Positions 49,401 to 57,320 of a stretch of 64,000 bases of DNA are shown here, piece by piece. Location: contig CM076277.1 of NCBI GenBank assembly GCA_038380795.1, positions 2,075,501 to 2,139,500 on the forward strand. The letters are read 5' to 3'. The notes beneath the pieces are model-generated. The model did no database searches. It was not told the origin of the DNA and worked only from the letters and a program-made list of their open reading frames with translations. Position numbers and translations under genes: made by a program. The stretch comes from Pyrocephalus nanus. Taxonomy: Eukaryota; Chordata; Aves; Passeriformes; Tyrannidae. Position 1 is the stretch's first letter. The number at the start of each line of letters is the position of its first letter.

Positions 49401-52400
49401 TAGTCCAGGACTTGTCTCTGTAATGGGACTATTTGTTTTCTTTGCCCCTTGCAGTTGCCTGCTGTAACATTTGTAGTATGTGTTAAGTAATCCTTGAGGT
49501 AACATTTTTATTATGTCATAAAAAGTGCGTGGCAAATATATAATAACTCATGGAATTTGTTTGTTTAAAATGGAAGGATAATTTATTGAGTGTGTTACAT
49601 GAGACCTGCTCCCCCTTATTAGAGCTGTAGAAGTGCAGCTTATTTAGAAGTATGTTCTATTGAGAAAAACCACGATCTCTGACATGCACAGAAGGTTTGA
49701 GCATGGTTGGGTAGAAATGACATCATAGTTTATGTACTCAATAAAAATTTAATTAAGTCATTACAGAAGTTGCAGTCATCATTTAACCCTCTGATTTCTT
49801 ATGTTTAGTTCTTTTTTTAAGCATTCAATAATAACCAGTCTCCAAATCTTGATAGCCTATAAAATATCTGCATGAATTTTAATAGTTTATATTAATGGAA
49901 AAATATGAGTAACTGACATAAAAGGAATTTTCCTTATGTTTGCACTATGTGCATTGCTATAAAAATCAACAGATGAAAAAAGACAGTGGTTTAATGGAAG
50001 AATATTTGAACTGGAGATTTGCTCACTTGGCAAAAACTAACTCCTTTTTTGACAGAAAAGCTGTTGCATAATTACTGAGGTGAATGCTCGTAAGGATGCT
50101 GAGAGAATATTTAGGACAAGAGGTTCCCAGTGTGATGGGCTGTGTCTCCAGGACCCTGCACTCCTGTTCACTGTCTCTGTTTTGTCAAACCACTCTCCAG
50201 GCTCAGTGTCACACCTGAGTGTCCTGCTGCTGTGCAGGGCTTGATTATCCTTGTCCTTCATGCTTCAGTAGAAGAGAAATGCTTGGATCCCTCATGAGAG
50301 CCAGTACAAAGCAGCAGCTTTGCCCAAGTGTGGCTCAGCCCTGGGAGAGGCACTGAGTCACTTTGTAGATAAAGTACAGGCAGAAGGGACAGTCTGTGCA
50401 CGAGGGAGATGCACAGGGGGCGTTTCAGCCGTCCCTCTGCACCCAGCAGTTGCTCCAGTTCCATCTTAAACTCACACGGGGTCAGTTCTCGAGCCAGTGG
50501 GTGGCTTAGGCCAAACCAGCAAATATTAAGCAGTTGTTAAATTTAGTTGAAAGTCAGTGTGGAACTTGGGCTGGGTCACACAGCACCAGGGGGAAGTTGC
50601 TGGATCATCACAAACTCCGAAAGAAATTTAGTCATCGTCAAAAACCAGTGAGTCTGAGCTCCCAGAGATGCTGTAGAGGCAGAATTCATGTGCTTGTTGA
50701 CAGAGCCAGTGCTGACAGGTAAGGAGGGAGCAGTGGCAGGGGTGGTGTCTCTGTCTTTAGCATTCCTGTCCTTTCCCTGCAGTAGCACATCCAGTTCTGC
50801 AGTCCATGCTTTGGGGGAAAAAGGTTGAAGAACCTTTGAGTTTCTAAGAATGATTCAAGGTCTGGAAAAGCTGCTCAACAGTTAAACTACAGAGGAGTCT
50901 CCATTCTCTTGGGCTGTGCTGGCACTGCAAGGACAGCTTTGCTTCCTGCTGCCCCAGCAAGGCTGGCTCAGGATGGTTCTGCCCGTTGTATTTTGAGCAA
51001 CACCAACTTCCTTTGTGTCAGAACTAACAGAGCTGTGTCTCAGGGGGGCTCCACAGGGACTGACTGCACCAGGGTTTTGCTTGCAGCTGCTTCCTCAGCA
51101 AGGTGGGCCAGGGAACTGCTGCTTCTTTGCCTGCTCACAGTGAAAGTGGTAACATTTTCTCCTCATCCCCTCTTTAGAGCCTACACTGATGGTGTTCTGG
51201 TTTATTTTTCAGATTAATTCTGTTGCTCTAAAGGAAGATTTGAAAAGCATGGTTGAAAATTTCTATGCAGCTCTGTTTGGATATGATGAGGTAAGAAGGA
51301 TGTTTTCAGTGAATGTGCCAGAGCTAGGCCATCTAATTCATGAACACAGAATATTCCAGGTTGGTAGAACATTCAGTGTCCATATCTTTGGAGAAATGTT
51401 ATATTAGGGGAGAGACTTCTTAGTTATGTCCCCTGAATGAAAGGGCTTTTAAGAAAACATCACAGAACACATGGATTTAAACCATGGGGTGTGGAAGGGG
51501 TTAGGGTGTTCTTGGTGCTACTTCACCATCCCTGCTTGGCCATCACTAAATCATTTCCTCCCTCTGAATCCCATTGTGCTCAGCTGCACTTTGAAAGCAA
51601 AGAGTATTTATGGAGTTTTATAGGGAGTCTATGTGAGAATATTTATAGGCAGTACCTTTATTAGGTGCATGGGGGCAAAAGCACCACTGTGCATGAGTGT
51701 CTTCAGGACTTCCAAGAGGAAAATACAATTACATCATCTCTTTTTGTAGTTATTTTTTTGCTCTAGTGAGTGTTGCTCTTCAGATGCTCTTACTCATATA
51801 GTGGTACTATGTCTTTGCACAGTGATTTGCATTATTAATATCTTGTAAATGTAAACTCACAGAGTTGTGGACAGTGTTACACATACAAATTTATAGGCTA
51901 GTTCTAACTAGATGTGTCTGCCTGTGTTTTGTTGTCAGTCTTTTTGGAACCAAAATGTCTGCTTCAATTAAAGACAAATGTTGACTTTTTTTTTATTTTT
52001 AACTGAATATTTTACAGTCCTCTTTTGCCTTTGGCAAATGTATTAGCAGAGGACAGGAGTTATGAGACTACAGTGATAATATCACATAATCTAAGAACAC
52101 CATAAAAGTGGGAGAGGATTTGGACGAAAAGCATTCATGGATGTGGTTCTTGTATAAACCAAAGCCAATATCAGATTTACCTGGAAAAATCTACATAGTT
52201 CTTGAGGAGGAGGAGTTCACTCTCATTTAGAATGAAAAGGAAAAAAGCAAAGCAAAATAGCAAAATCCAGACTACATTTCTGCAACATTGGGTTAAATAC
52301 CCTTTAATTTTTCTTTTCCAAGTGTTATGGGCTTCACCCGTTCCATGAGACAGCGCTGCCTTCTCTGCGAGGTCGCCTTTTTTATGGCAAAGATTTCATA

Positions 52401-55400
52401 ACCCAGAAATGCAGTTATCAACTCCCACGTTAGGAATACCCCGACCCAGGTTTTTTTCCAAATTAGCTTGCCAGAATATTGGTTACAGGCTGCTCTGTAA
52501 ATTAATTGAAGGCCAGGGTTGTTTTTCCATGCTGGGAAGGAGTGATGCTGCTGCCTTTCCACGTGCACGGCCGGCGGCAGCTGTGGCTGCGAGACAGGTG
52601 CCGTGGCCACGCGCCAAGTGCGGGTGTCTCGTGCTCAGACCCTCTTCACGTGCAGTTCTTAATCCCCCTCTGTACTTCCTTTAGGGAATCTTGTCTGATG
52701 ATCATGTTCTGGCTGCAGCTCTTTGGAGGAACCTTTTCAACAGGAACTGTGACGACCCCCGGCATCTGGAGTTACTCGTGGAGTACGTGCGCAAACAGGT
52801 ACGGGGAGAGGCTCCTGCCCAGCCTCTGCTTTAGGAGACTGAATGCTGGGTTTTATTGCTTGCATGTGTGGCTCAGTTCTCATAAATAAGTCTGATTTTA
52901 ATATTCAGTGATCATGTTTAAGGAGAAAAAGGTAAAAATATAAAATCTGGATTATATTTATTATAGAATGGGAGACTGTCCTGGGTTGGAAGGGACCCAC
53001 AAGAATCATCCAGTCCAACTCCTGGCCCTGCACAGACACCCCAACAATCCCACCCTGTCCCTCAGAGCGTTGTCCAAACCCTCCTGCAGCTCTGGCAGCC
53101 TTGGGGCCGTGCCCACTGCCCTGGGGAACCTGTTCAGTGCCAACCACCCTCTGGGGGAAGAACCTTTCCCTAAGATCCAACCTGAGCCTGCCTTGACACA
53201 GCTCCAGCCATTCCCTGGGGGCTGTCACCAGTCATAAGAGAGCAGAGATCATTATTGCAGTCTGATGAAAAGAGAAGCTCACAGAATATTGAAAACAACC
53301 CCGCTCATCTCTTTCAGGACATCTGCTATGGAGGGGCTGGAAAAATCTGTCTGAAATGGGATGGAGCTTGTTGTAGGTTATAATTGTTGTTGTGGAGTTG
53401 GGATCCTCTTCATAGTGAAATAGCTTGAAAGTATCTGAAGATCTTTGGGGGAAAGAAGTAAAAGGTTTTGTTTTCCTGAATTATTTCTGTTTCTTTGGGT
53501 TATTACCTGGAGGAGACAATACTGAGTAGTGTTTGTCCTCTTAACCCTGAGGAGGTTTGTGAACCAGATTTCTAGGAAATGTTCATGGGATACAGTCCAG
53601 GTAGGCACCAAAGAAAAGGGTGAGAGAGGTTCTGCAGGAAGAGGGTAGAGTGATGGACAGGGAATTGAAGACCAGAATTTCCACCATCATCATTCTCTGT
53701 AATTTTTTCTATACTGTATTCAGGACCAGATAGAGGTTTAGAGAGAAAGTATTTCAGTTTATGTCTGAGAAAATGGCATGGGGAGTAAAAGGCTGGGCTT
53801 CCTAAGGGACTGAGGACACTTTGGGAATGCCAGAATGCTCTTAGGAGGGTCTGGATTAATTTAGTGCTGAGGGTTGCTGATGCTTAACATCAGTGGGGCT
53901 GTAGGAAAGTTTGCAGGGAGCAAACACATATAAGAAGTCACTTGGGACAATTTCCCGCCAGGTGGGGAATTTATTGCTCTTCTGTATATTCAAGCAAAGG
54001 TCAGAAGCAATCAGCAGTTGAATAGGAAAGAGTGATTAGGCAGAAAAATGTGGCACATTGGGGAGGAATCAGCACACGTTCTGTGCAGACAGGTCATTCC
54101 TGCAGACAGGTGGTGCACTTGAGGAGAACATTCCCAGCTTTACAAATATATCAGCGAGCTCTGAACTTTCACCTCACAAGAACAAGGCCTTAAGATTACA
54201 ACTGTATTATCAAAACTTCAGCTTAAGCACTCTGTAGTGTTTAAAAAAATGTAAAACAAACACTCAGAACTATTAAGGAATAGAGAATAAAATGGTGCTG
54301 TCCTGCCACTTTTTACATCCGTGGGACCTGTATGAGCTTGAATAATGTGTCTGGTTTGGGTGCTGACCATCAAGACAGACAAAACCCGAACTGGAGAAGG
54401 CTCAGAGAGGAGCAATAAGGCTGAAAGTGAAACAGCTCCTTTATTAGCAATGAGTAGGATCCCCTGTCCAAAAAAAAACAGCTGAGGAAGAACAGGAGGT
54501 AGCTCTGGGAAATCCTGAAGGCATGTGGAAGGTGAGCTGGGAAAGGTGTTCAGCGGCACAGGAATGGGGGGACAGCGTTGCCGTTGCACGTGGATTCCAA
54601 AGGCACTGGCAAGGTCTGTGGAACAGGAGTTTGTCCAGGGCCATTACAGCCACTCCAGACTCAAAGTCCTTATAAAAAAAGATTTTGAGAGAGAGGGAAA
54701 AGAAATCAGGAAAATAGCACTGTGTGCATGTGTTGTGTTTAACTCCTCCTGGGGAATCTGCTGGTGATGGCTATCAGGAACAGGACATTGTGCTTAGGTG
54801 GCTTTTTGACGTGGCCTTTGGTTCATTCTTTCTTCTGTTGAGAAACTCCTTGTCCAATTATCCTTTGTTTCCAGTAACACTGTGTACCAGGTCTTCCCAC
54901 AATTTCCTGTGGCTCCTTCTCTAACAGTGGATATTAGTGGATGCCAGGGAAGAATTTACTAACAGGGCAACACGTGCACTGTGCCCCTGCTCAGCTCTTC
55001 CAGCCTTCCTGAGCCAGCAGTGGTGGGTTCAGCTTTGACTGACCCCTGAGGGACTATTTTCTTTTTCTTCCCCCTCTCTGTGTTTACAGTGTCCTGTGGC
55101 AGCACGTTAATCCCGTGCTGTATGGCAAGAGGTTTTTTTATTTTGCTTAAATTTCATTAGATCCCCAAGTATTTTGCCCAGAGAAGCTGTGGCTGCCCCA
55201 TCCCTGGGAGTGTCCAAGGCTGGGTTGGATGGGGCTTGGAGCAACTTGGGCTAGTGGAAGGTGTCCCTGCCCAAGGCAGGGGGTGGAATGGGATGGACTT
55301 TAAGGTCCCTTCCAACCCAAACCAGTCTGGGATTTCTTGTATTGTGAGGATGAGTGCTCATTCCGTGTTCACCTCCTCCAGCTCCTGTGCTTTTATGTGA

Positions 55401-56235
55401 TAAATCCCAGGTGCTCCCTGCTGGTCAGGCCTTTGTTGTGTAGTGAAAAGCCTCAGTCTGTGTGAAGCCCCTTTGATGAGAGCCCTCCACAGGGTGATGA
55501 TGTGGGCAGTGTCACCTGCAGGACCTGCCAGGAAGATGAAGTGACTCACGGTAGCTCTGCGTGGCTCCTCTTTGCCCTGGTGCCAAATTCTCAGAGGAGG
55601 CATTAGCTGAGGCGTTAGTGGAGAGCCTGACGCGGGTGACTCCAGAGCATCTGCAGATCCTTATCTCCCAGGCCTTTCCACGGGGCTTTGCAGTCACAGA
55701 ATCACAGAATATGCCGAGCTGGAAGGGACCCACAAGGATCATCGAGTCCATCCCCTGGCCCTGCACAGACCCGTTCCCAAGAGTCACACCCTGTGCCTGA
55801 GAGCATCCTCCAAACCCTCCTGGAGCTCTGGCAGCCTTGGTGCTGTGCCCACTGCCCTGGGGAGCCTGTTCAGTGCCAACCCCCCTCTGGGGGAAGGATC
55901 TTTTTCTAAGATCCAACCCAAACCTTCCTGACACAACTTCAGGCCGTTCCCTCGGGTCTCGTCACAGTGGGAAGTGACGTTTTTAGGTGTACCTCATGCA
56001 AATGGCTATTTTTGCTTTCTGGAGAGAACCGTGTTTGTGCAGCTCTTGAGAGCCTTGCCTGGGTGATGGGACAGGTGGCAGTGACTTGCTGTGCTTGCAG
56101 GTGCAGCACCTGGACGCGCTGAGCGGGGAGGATCTGCTGCTCACGGGCGAGGTGAGCTGGCGGCCGCTGGTGGAGAGTGACGCCCGCAGCATCCTCAAGC
56201 CCCTCTCCCCCGTCTACAACGACGAAGGACTCTGA
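10453..56235 (+). CDS. UQCC1: UQCC1, complex III assembly factor (complete gene, 10 exons)
   Basis: UQCC1 is the vertebrate CBP3-type chaperone. With UQCC2 it binds newly synthesised cytochrome b at the mitochondrial ribosome and supports assembly of ubiquinol-cytochrome c reductase in the inner membrane. Coding exons: 10453-10476, 14187-14291, 15915-16019, 20507-20614, 23466-23538, 29322-29379, 35364-35472, 51213-51290, 52685-52798, 56101-56235. They total 909 nt and 302 residues. Residues 1-80 are arginine-rich, poor in acidic residues and weakly conserved, as expected for a mitochondrial presequence. The ubiquinol-cytochrome c chaperone domain runs from about residue 88 to 285. It includes [80 protein letters not shown] and [15 protein letters not shown]. 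The end, YNDEGL-stop, matches the mammalian C terminus. No stop or frameshift was found, so the gene looks intact. The identification is from remembered family sequence, not a search. Confidence 0.96.
10481..10542. repeat. GGGA/GGAA purine tract followed by (CTG)9
   Basis: A purine-rich run at 10481-10513 (GAGGGAAGG repeated) leads into nine perfect CTG triplets at 10516-10542. Both lie in intron 1, within 70 bp of the exon 1 donor and inside the CpG island. On the transcript this is a CUG run near the 5' end. The length is ordinary for a non-expanded triplet tract. Confidence 0.92.
10705..11141 (+). mobile_element. CR1 LINE 3' fragment in intron 1
   Basis: Recognisable CR1 3' sequence runs from GGGGCTGGAGCGTGTCC through CTCCCTGACAGGAGGGGGGAGCC and GTCTTTTCCAACCTAATTC to TTCTGTGATTCTGT at 11141. 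It is 5'-truncated, carries no reverse transcriptase, and begins only about 230 bp after exon 1. Confidence 0.92.
11291..11428 (+). mobile_element. CR1 LINE 3' fragment, short
   Basis: About 140 bp resembling the CR1 3' end, with GTGGATCACCATCCCTGG, GACTTGATGGGCTTTTCC and a final AACCCTAGTGATTC. It follows the previous copy by 150 bp in the same orientation but belongs to a more diverged subfamily, so it is a separate insertion. Confidence 0.8.
11429..13842. other. Intron 1 central part, unique sequence
   Basis: No coding exon, RNA gene or clear repeat was recognised. Base composition shifts from moderately GC-rich (11700-12300) to AT-rich (12900-13840). The short open frames lack any family resemblance. 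Confidence 0.6.
13843..14080 (-). mobile_element. CR1 LINE 3' fragment just upstream of exon 2
   Basis: Minus-strand CR1 tail starting at AATATCCTCAGCTGGAAGGG, with CCCCAACAATCCCACCCTG and CCACCCTCTGGGGGAAGAAC. It ends about 106 bp before the exon 2 acceptor. It belongs to the same subfamily as the copies at 7290-8463, 41979-42183, 52963-53250 and 55694-55970, with few differences by eye. Confidence 0.93.
14187..14291 (+). CDS. UQCC1: UQCC1 exon 2 (residues 9-43)
   Basis: The acceptor is CCCTGTTGCAG and the donor GTAGGA; 105 nt, phase 0 on both sides. It begins SCQTGVSQW, aligning with the RNQTSISQW of mammals. The rest ([18 protein letters not shown]) is diverged and basic, part of the likely mitochondrial presequence. 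Confidence 0.88.
14292..15914. other. UQCC1: UQCC1 intron 2
   Basis: 1.6 kb, GTAGGA...CTAG. It holds a short (TTTAATTA)-like AT stretch at 14500-14535. No transposon, RNA gene or extra exon was recognised. Confidence 0.7.
15915..16019 (+). CDS. UQCC1: UQCC1 exon 3 (residues 44-78)
   Basis: The acceptor is TTTTTACTAG and the donor GTGAGA; 105 nt, phase 0/0. The correct frame starts AGG CAC AAG and reads [15 protein letters not shown]..., ending RSFHNTNQ, which aligns with the RKYHTT segment before the conserved domain in mammals. A longer overlapping open frame from 15899 is in the wrong phase. Seven arginines and no acidic residue fit a presequence. The acceptor has a weak, T-rich tract. Confidence 0.85.
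17657..17727 (-). mobile_element. LTR end fragment (endogenous retrovirus), minus orientation
   Basis: It starts TGTCATGGTTTAAGCCCAGC, then GGCAACTAAGCACCAC and GCTCCCCCCTCC. This is the reverse complement of the characteristic 3' end of the avian LTR family also present at 19317-19850. Only about 70 bp are recognisable. Confidence 0.7.
18600..18660 (-). mobile_element. CR1-like 3' terminal scrap
   Basis: ATAGAATAGTTTGGGTTGG followed by AAAGGACCTTTAAAGGTCA is the reverse-oriented CR1 3' terminus. Similarity fades after about 60 bp, though the element may extend rightwards in diverged form. Confidence 0.65.
19317..19850 (+). mobile_element. Solitary LTR of an avian endogenous retrovirus
   Basis: A nearly full-length, diverged LTR. 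It opens TGTGCTGATTTGGGTTTAGG, then GATAACAGGGATGTTTTAGT, GCTGAGCAGGGCTGGCACAG, GTGATGGTGTTTGCCTTCCC and GATGGCTGAACCTGCCTGC. Near the 3' end are ATTAAACTGCCTTTATCTC and GAGTTTTCTCACTTTTACCC, with ATTAAA as the polyadenylation signal. The landmark order matches a widespread songbird LTR family as I remember it. No internal viral genes flank it, so it is a solo LTR. A minus-strand open frame over it (19332-19748) is a shadow. Confidence 0.85.
20507..20614 (+). CDS. UQCC1: UQCC1 exon 4 (residues 79-114)
   Basis: The acceptor is TTTTCCAATTTTACAG and the donor GTAAAG; 108 nt, phase 0/0. It begins [13 protein letters not shown] and contains [20 protein letters not shown], the start of the conserved chaperone domain. 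Confidence 0.96.
20615..23465. other. UQCC1: UQCC1 intron 4
   Basis: 2.85 kb of unique sequence. No transposon or RNA gene was recognised. The last 150 bp before exon 5 are GC-rich with several CpGs. Confidence 0.7.
23466..23538 (+). CDS. UQCC1: UQCC1 exon 5 (residues 115-138 plus first base of 139)
   Basis: The acceptor is CCTTTCTGCCGCAG and the donor GTAAGT (consensus); 73 nt, phase 0 to 1. Encodes [19 protein letters not shown] then EEFFS, one of the most conserved blocks of the family. It is GC-rich (GCG, TGC and GAG codons) compared with exon 4. Confidence 0.97.
23539..29321. other. UQCC1: UQCC1 intron 5
   Basis: 5.8 kb. Apart from the 34-bp array it is unique sequence with no recognised transposon, RNA gene or exon. 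Mixed composition. Confidence 0.7.
23902..24686. repeat. 34-bp minisatellite, about 23 units, in intron 5
   Basis: The unit is GGTGTAACTGGGATG-(A/C)-AGGATGAGAACCATCCCC. Units are almost perfect. Two positions vary: A or C after GGATG, and CCCCGG, CCCTGG or CCCCGT at the junction. The A/C order from the left is C A A C A C A C C C C C C A A C A C C C A A C, and the rare CCCCGT junction occurs after units 7 and 17. The block around unit 17 therefore echoes that around unit 7, about 340 bp apart. The unit has no stop in any minus-strand frame, so minus-strand open frames up to 362 codons are artefacts. Confidence 0.97.
29322..29379 (+). CDS. UQCC1: UQCC1 exon 6 (residues 139-158), 58 nt
   Basis: A short exon found by searching for the segment missing between exons 5 and 7. 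The acceptor is CTCTCATCAAG and the donor GTAAGT; phase 1 to 2. The split codon A-GG gives Arg139, followed by [18 protein letters not shown] and Trp158 (TG-G). Mammals have CQMPDTFNSWFLITLLHVW here. Skipping this exon would shift the frame. Confidence 0.95.
29380..35363. other. UQCC1: UQCC1 intron 6
   Basis: 6.0 kb. It holds a 17-base T run near 29839-29858, an A run near 35211-35224, and a possible ancient LINE remnant near 32130. Otherwise unique, with no extra exon recognised. Confidence 0.65.
32130..32360 (+). mobile_element. Possible ancient CR1-like remnant
   Basis: CAGCCTGAGGAAGTCCAGAG followed by GAGAACAAGAACCA, then TGGGAAGACTGAGGGCACTG, resembles the central 3' region of CR1 in order and wording, but it is highly diverged and has no clear terminus. 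It could be chance similarity. Confidence 0.35.
35364..35472 (+). CDS. UQCC1: UQCC1 exon 7 (residues 158/159-194)
   Basis: The acceptor is TGTGTCCTTGCAG and the donor GTAAGT; 109 nt, phase 2 to 0. Encodes [19 protein letters not shown], then [17 protein letters not shown]. This is the best conserved part of the chaperone domain, with almost no change from mammals. Confidence 0.97.
35765..36386 (+). mobile_element. CR1 LINE 3' fragment with internal deletion
   Basis: It begins in the last part of the reverse transcriptase region, with ATTGATGATCTGGATGAGGG and the motif [11 protein letters not shown] in the frame from 35761. It then jumps to the 3' untranslated part (CTCAGCGCTGGGGAGGCC) and ends GATTCTGTGATTCTGTG near 36386. 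About 100 bp or more of the usual intervening sequence appears deleted around 35845. Confidence 0.9.
37746..38132 (+). mobile_element. CR1 LINE 3' fragment
   Basis: CR1 3' region with GTTCAGCCTGGAGAAGGCTG, CCTTCCCTGTGAGGGTGGGG, AGAAGCTGTGGCTGCCCC and the end CCCAAACCTTCTGTGATT. It is of the same subfamily as 55183-55333 and 58622-58842. Confidence 0.92.
41979..42183 (+). mobile_element. CR1 LINE 3' fragment, plus orientation
   Basis: About 205 bp from GGGAAAGGTTCTTCCCCCAG to GGATGTTCTGGGATT. Compared by eye with the reverse complement of 52963-53250, it differs at only a handful of positions over about 195 bp, so both are young copies of one subfamily. Confidence 0.94.
45845..45930 (+). mobile_element. 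CR1 LINE scrap
   Basis: GGAAGTGTTTAAGGCCAGG, TTGGACAGGGCTTGGAGC and AACCTGGTGTAGTGGAAG match the CR1 3' region. Both ends are lost and the 3' part is diverged. Confidence 0.75.
48187..48470 (-). mobile_element. CR1 LINE 3' fragment, minus orientation
   Basis: It begins with the reversed CR1 end (ATAGAATCAGGAATTGTTAAG), then CCAGGGATGGTGGCTCCACC, CTAATATCCAATTTAAACC and CTCCCCTGGCACAACTTG. It is an older subfamily than the copies at 41979 and 52963. Confidence 0.88.
51213..51290 (+). CDS. UQCC1: UQCC1 exon 8 (residues 195-220)
   Basis: The acceptor is GGTTTATTTTTCAG and the donor GTAAGA; 78 nt, phase 0/0. Encodes [16 protein letters not shown], then [10 protein letters not shown]. The second half is conserved with mammals and the first half is diverged. 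Skipping would remove 26 residues in frame. Confidence 0.95.
51291..52684. other. UQCC1: UQCC1 intron 8
   Basis: 1.4 kb, AT-rich unique sequence until a GC-richer stretch at 52540-52660 before exon 9. No repeats or extra exons were recognised. Confidence 0.7.
52685..52798 (+). CDS. UQCC1: UQCC1 exon 9 (residues 221-258)
   Basis: The acceptor is TGTACTTCCTTTAG and the donor GTACGG; 114 nt, phase 0/0. Encodes [18 protein letters not shown], then [20 protein letters not shown], aligning without gaps to the mammalian protein. A longer open frame at 52506-52889 overlaps in the wrong phase. Confidence 0.97.
52963..53250 (-). mobile_element. CR1 LINE 3' fragment, minus orientation, 164 nt after exon 9
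   Basis: It runs TAGAATGGGAGACTGTCCTG, CCCCAACAATCCCACCCTG, CCACCCTCTGGGGGAAGAAC and on to CACCAGTCATAAGAGAGCAG. Young copy, near-complementary to the + copy at 41979-42183 in intron 7. Confidence 0.94.
54340..54425 (+). mobile_element. CR1 LINE scrap
   Basis: TGTCTGGTTTGGGTGCTGAC, CATCAAGACAGACAAAACCC, GAACTGGAGAAGGCTCAGAG and GAGCAATAAGGCTG match the CR1 region upstream of the usual 3' end. No terminus is present. Confidence 0.7.
55183..55333 (+). mobile_element. CR1 LINE 3' fragment, short
   Basis: About 150 bp with AGAAGCTGTGGCTGCCCC, GGATGGGGCTTGGAGCAAC, TAAGGTCCCTTCCAACCC and the end CAGTCTGGGATTTCTTG. Confidence 0.9.
55694..55970 (-). mobile_element. CR1 LINE 3' fragment upstream of exon 10
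   Basis: It starts with the reversed terminus CACAGAATCACAGAATATGC, then GCTGGAAGGGACCCACAAGG and CCCCCCTCTGGGGGAAGGAT, ending near TCGTCACAGTGG. Its end is about 130 bp before the exon 10 acceptor. Confidence 0.93.
56101..56235 (+). CDS. UQCC1: UQCC1 exon 10 (residues 259-302 and stop)
   Basis: The acceptor is CTGTGCTTGCAG, with a weak pyrimidine tract; phase 0. It encodes [18 protein letters not shown], then [18 protein letters not shown] and PVYNDEGL, ending in TGA at 56233-56235. The C-terminal NDEGL is identical to mammals. It is GC-rich like exon 5. Confidence 0.97.
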   Translation: MQHLDALSGEDLLLTGEVSWRPLVESDARSILKPLSPVYNDEGL

Positions 56236-57285
56236 GATCCGTGTGTGGAACAGCTTGGGAGGCGTGCCTGAAAGTGGGACTGGGCTGAGGCTGTGAGCTC
56301 AGGAAGAAAAATCTGCTGTTGGAAAAAAAAGAAATATTTCGTTAGCTATCCCATCCGTGGTGCCTCAGTAGCAACCTGGACAGCCATACTCCTCTGAACC
56401 TTCACCTGCAAGTCAATCCTCGTTGGTTTGAGAACCTCTGTCCTTTTTATGGCCCCGAGTGGCCCTGGCTGTCAAATGGACAGAGCTGCCTTCTGTCTTT
56501 AGGAAACCAGGTATTCACCATGACATAAAGTTCTCTCCAGAAGACATTTCTGTCCTTTTGCCTCGTTTAAAGAGCTGCTACCCAGAGACACAGCGGTGTC
56601 CTCTGCTCCCTGAATGGTTGTCAATGCAAATCTGAGCTTTGCAGATTAGATGTTAAATATATATTTTAAAAGCCTGATATTGAGATGGAATGGTCCATCT
56701 TTGCTTTAGTGGAGTTAAGAATTGCTTTAAAAGATTCTGAAGGGTTTTCTGTGAAAATCCTTTTTGGAAACTCTGCTCTGTTGCACAAGAATGAGAGAAT
56801 GCAAAGAATAATGCACAGTCCCCAGCAATCCTCTGTGTCTCTGGCCATCTTAGGGAGATTAAAGCCCAAATCATGGCTGGGCTGGCACTAAAAGCTGCCT
56901 CAGTACTTGATGTTTCAGTCTGCCTTGCTGATACTTCCACGTTCTCTGTAGAGTTGTGCTCTAGGAATTTCTTCCTGAAAAGAACATCCCTGTTTGTGTC
57001 CCTGGGACAGGACCCTGCCATCCTCCTCACCCCAGAACAGTGGTCCAGGGCTTTTTTAGCAAGACCCATCAATGCCAGAGAAAACTTTCTATGTTTGTGC
57101 AGGCAAATGATGCCAACACAGTAATTAGGGGAGCAGGAGCTGCACTGGTGAGATCAGCAGAGGCTGAGGTGCTCTGTGTGGGTGGAGGGTTCACCAGGCT
57201 GTTTCCAGGTCAGTGGCAAAACCAGTTTTCGTTTCTCTCCTGTCCAAAATCCAAGTCAATAATAAATGTCAGTCTGGGTAAAATT
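56236..57285 (+). other. UQCC1: UQCC1 3' UTR (inferred)
   Basis: About 1.05 kb from the stop to the first strong polyadenylation signal. No transposon lies inside. Short open frames on either strand (for example 56653-57072 minus) are not supported as genes. The end is inferred from the signal alone. Confidence 0.6.
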
Positions 57286-57320
57286 GCAGTGTGTTTGTTT
57301 TTTGTGCCCTGTGTGCTTTT
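57261..57320 (+). terminator. UQCC1: Polyadenylation signal with GU-rich downstream element
   Basis: AATAAA at 57261-57266, preceded by CAATAATAAAT context, is followed about 25 nt later by a GT/T-rich stretch (GTGTGTTTGTTTTTTGTG from about 57289). This is the standard arrangement for 3' end formation. A second AATAAA at about 57358 could serve as an alternative site. Confidence 0.65.

Larger units (their letters stand above)
35473..51212. other. UQCC1: UQCC1 intron 7 (largest, 15.7 kb)
   Basis: It contains five recognisable CR1 fragments, listed separately. Between them (36400-37740, 38140-41970, 42190-45840, 45930-48180 and 48480-51200) I see unique, mostly AT-rich sequence with short A and T runs, and no coding exon or RNA gene. 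In mammals part of the GDF5 regulatory region lies within UQCC1 introns, so this intron could hold enhancers. Confidence 0.65.
52799..56100. other. UQCC1: UQCC1 intron 9
   Basis: 3.3 kb with four CR1 pieces (three + one scrap), listed separately. The remaining 53250-54340 and 54425-55180 stretches are unique, with nothing recognised. Confidence 0.7.

Noticed and set aside
52506..52889. 127-codon ORF overlapping UQCC1 exon 9
   Set aside because: It reads exon 9 in the wrong phase. The phase that joins exons 8 and 10 gives the conserved UQCC1 residues.
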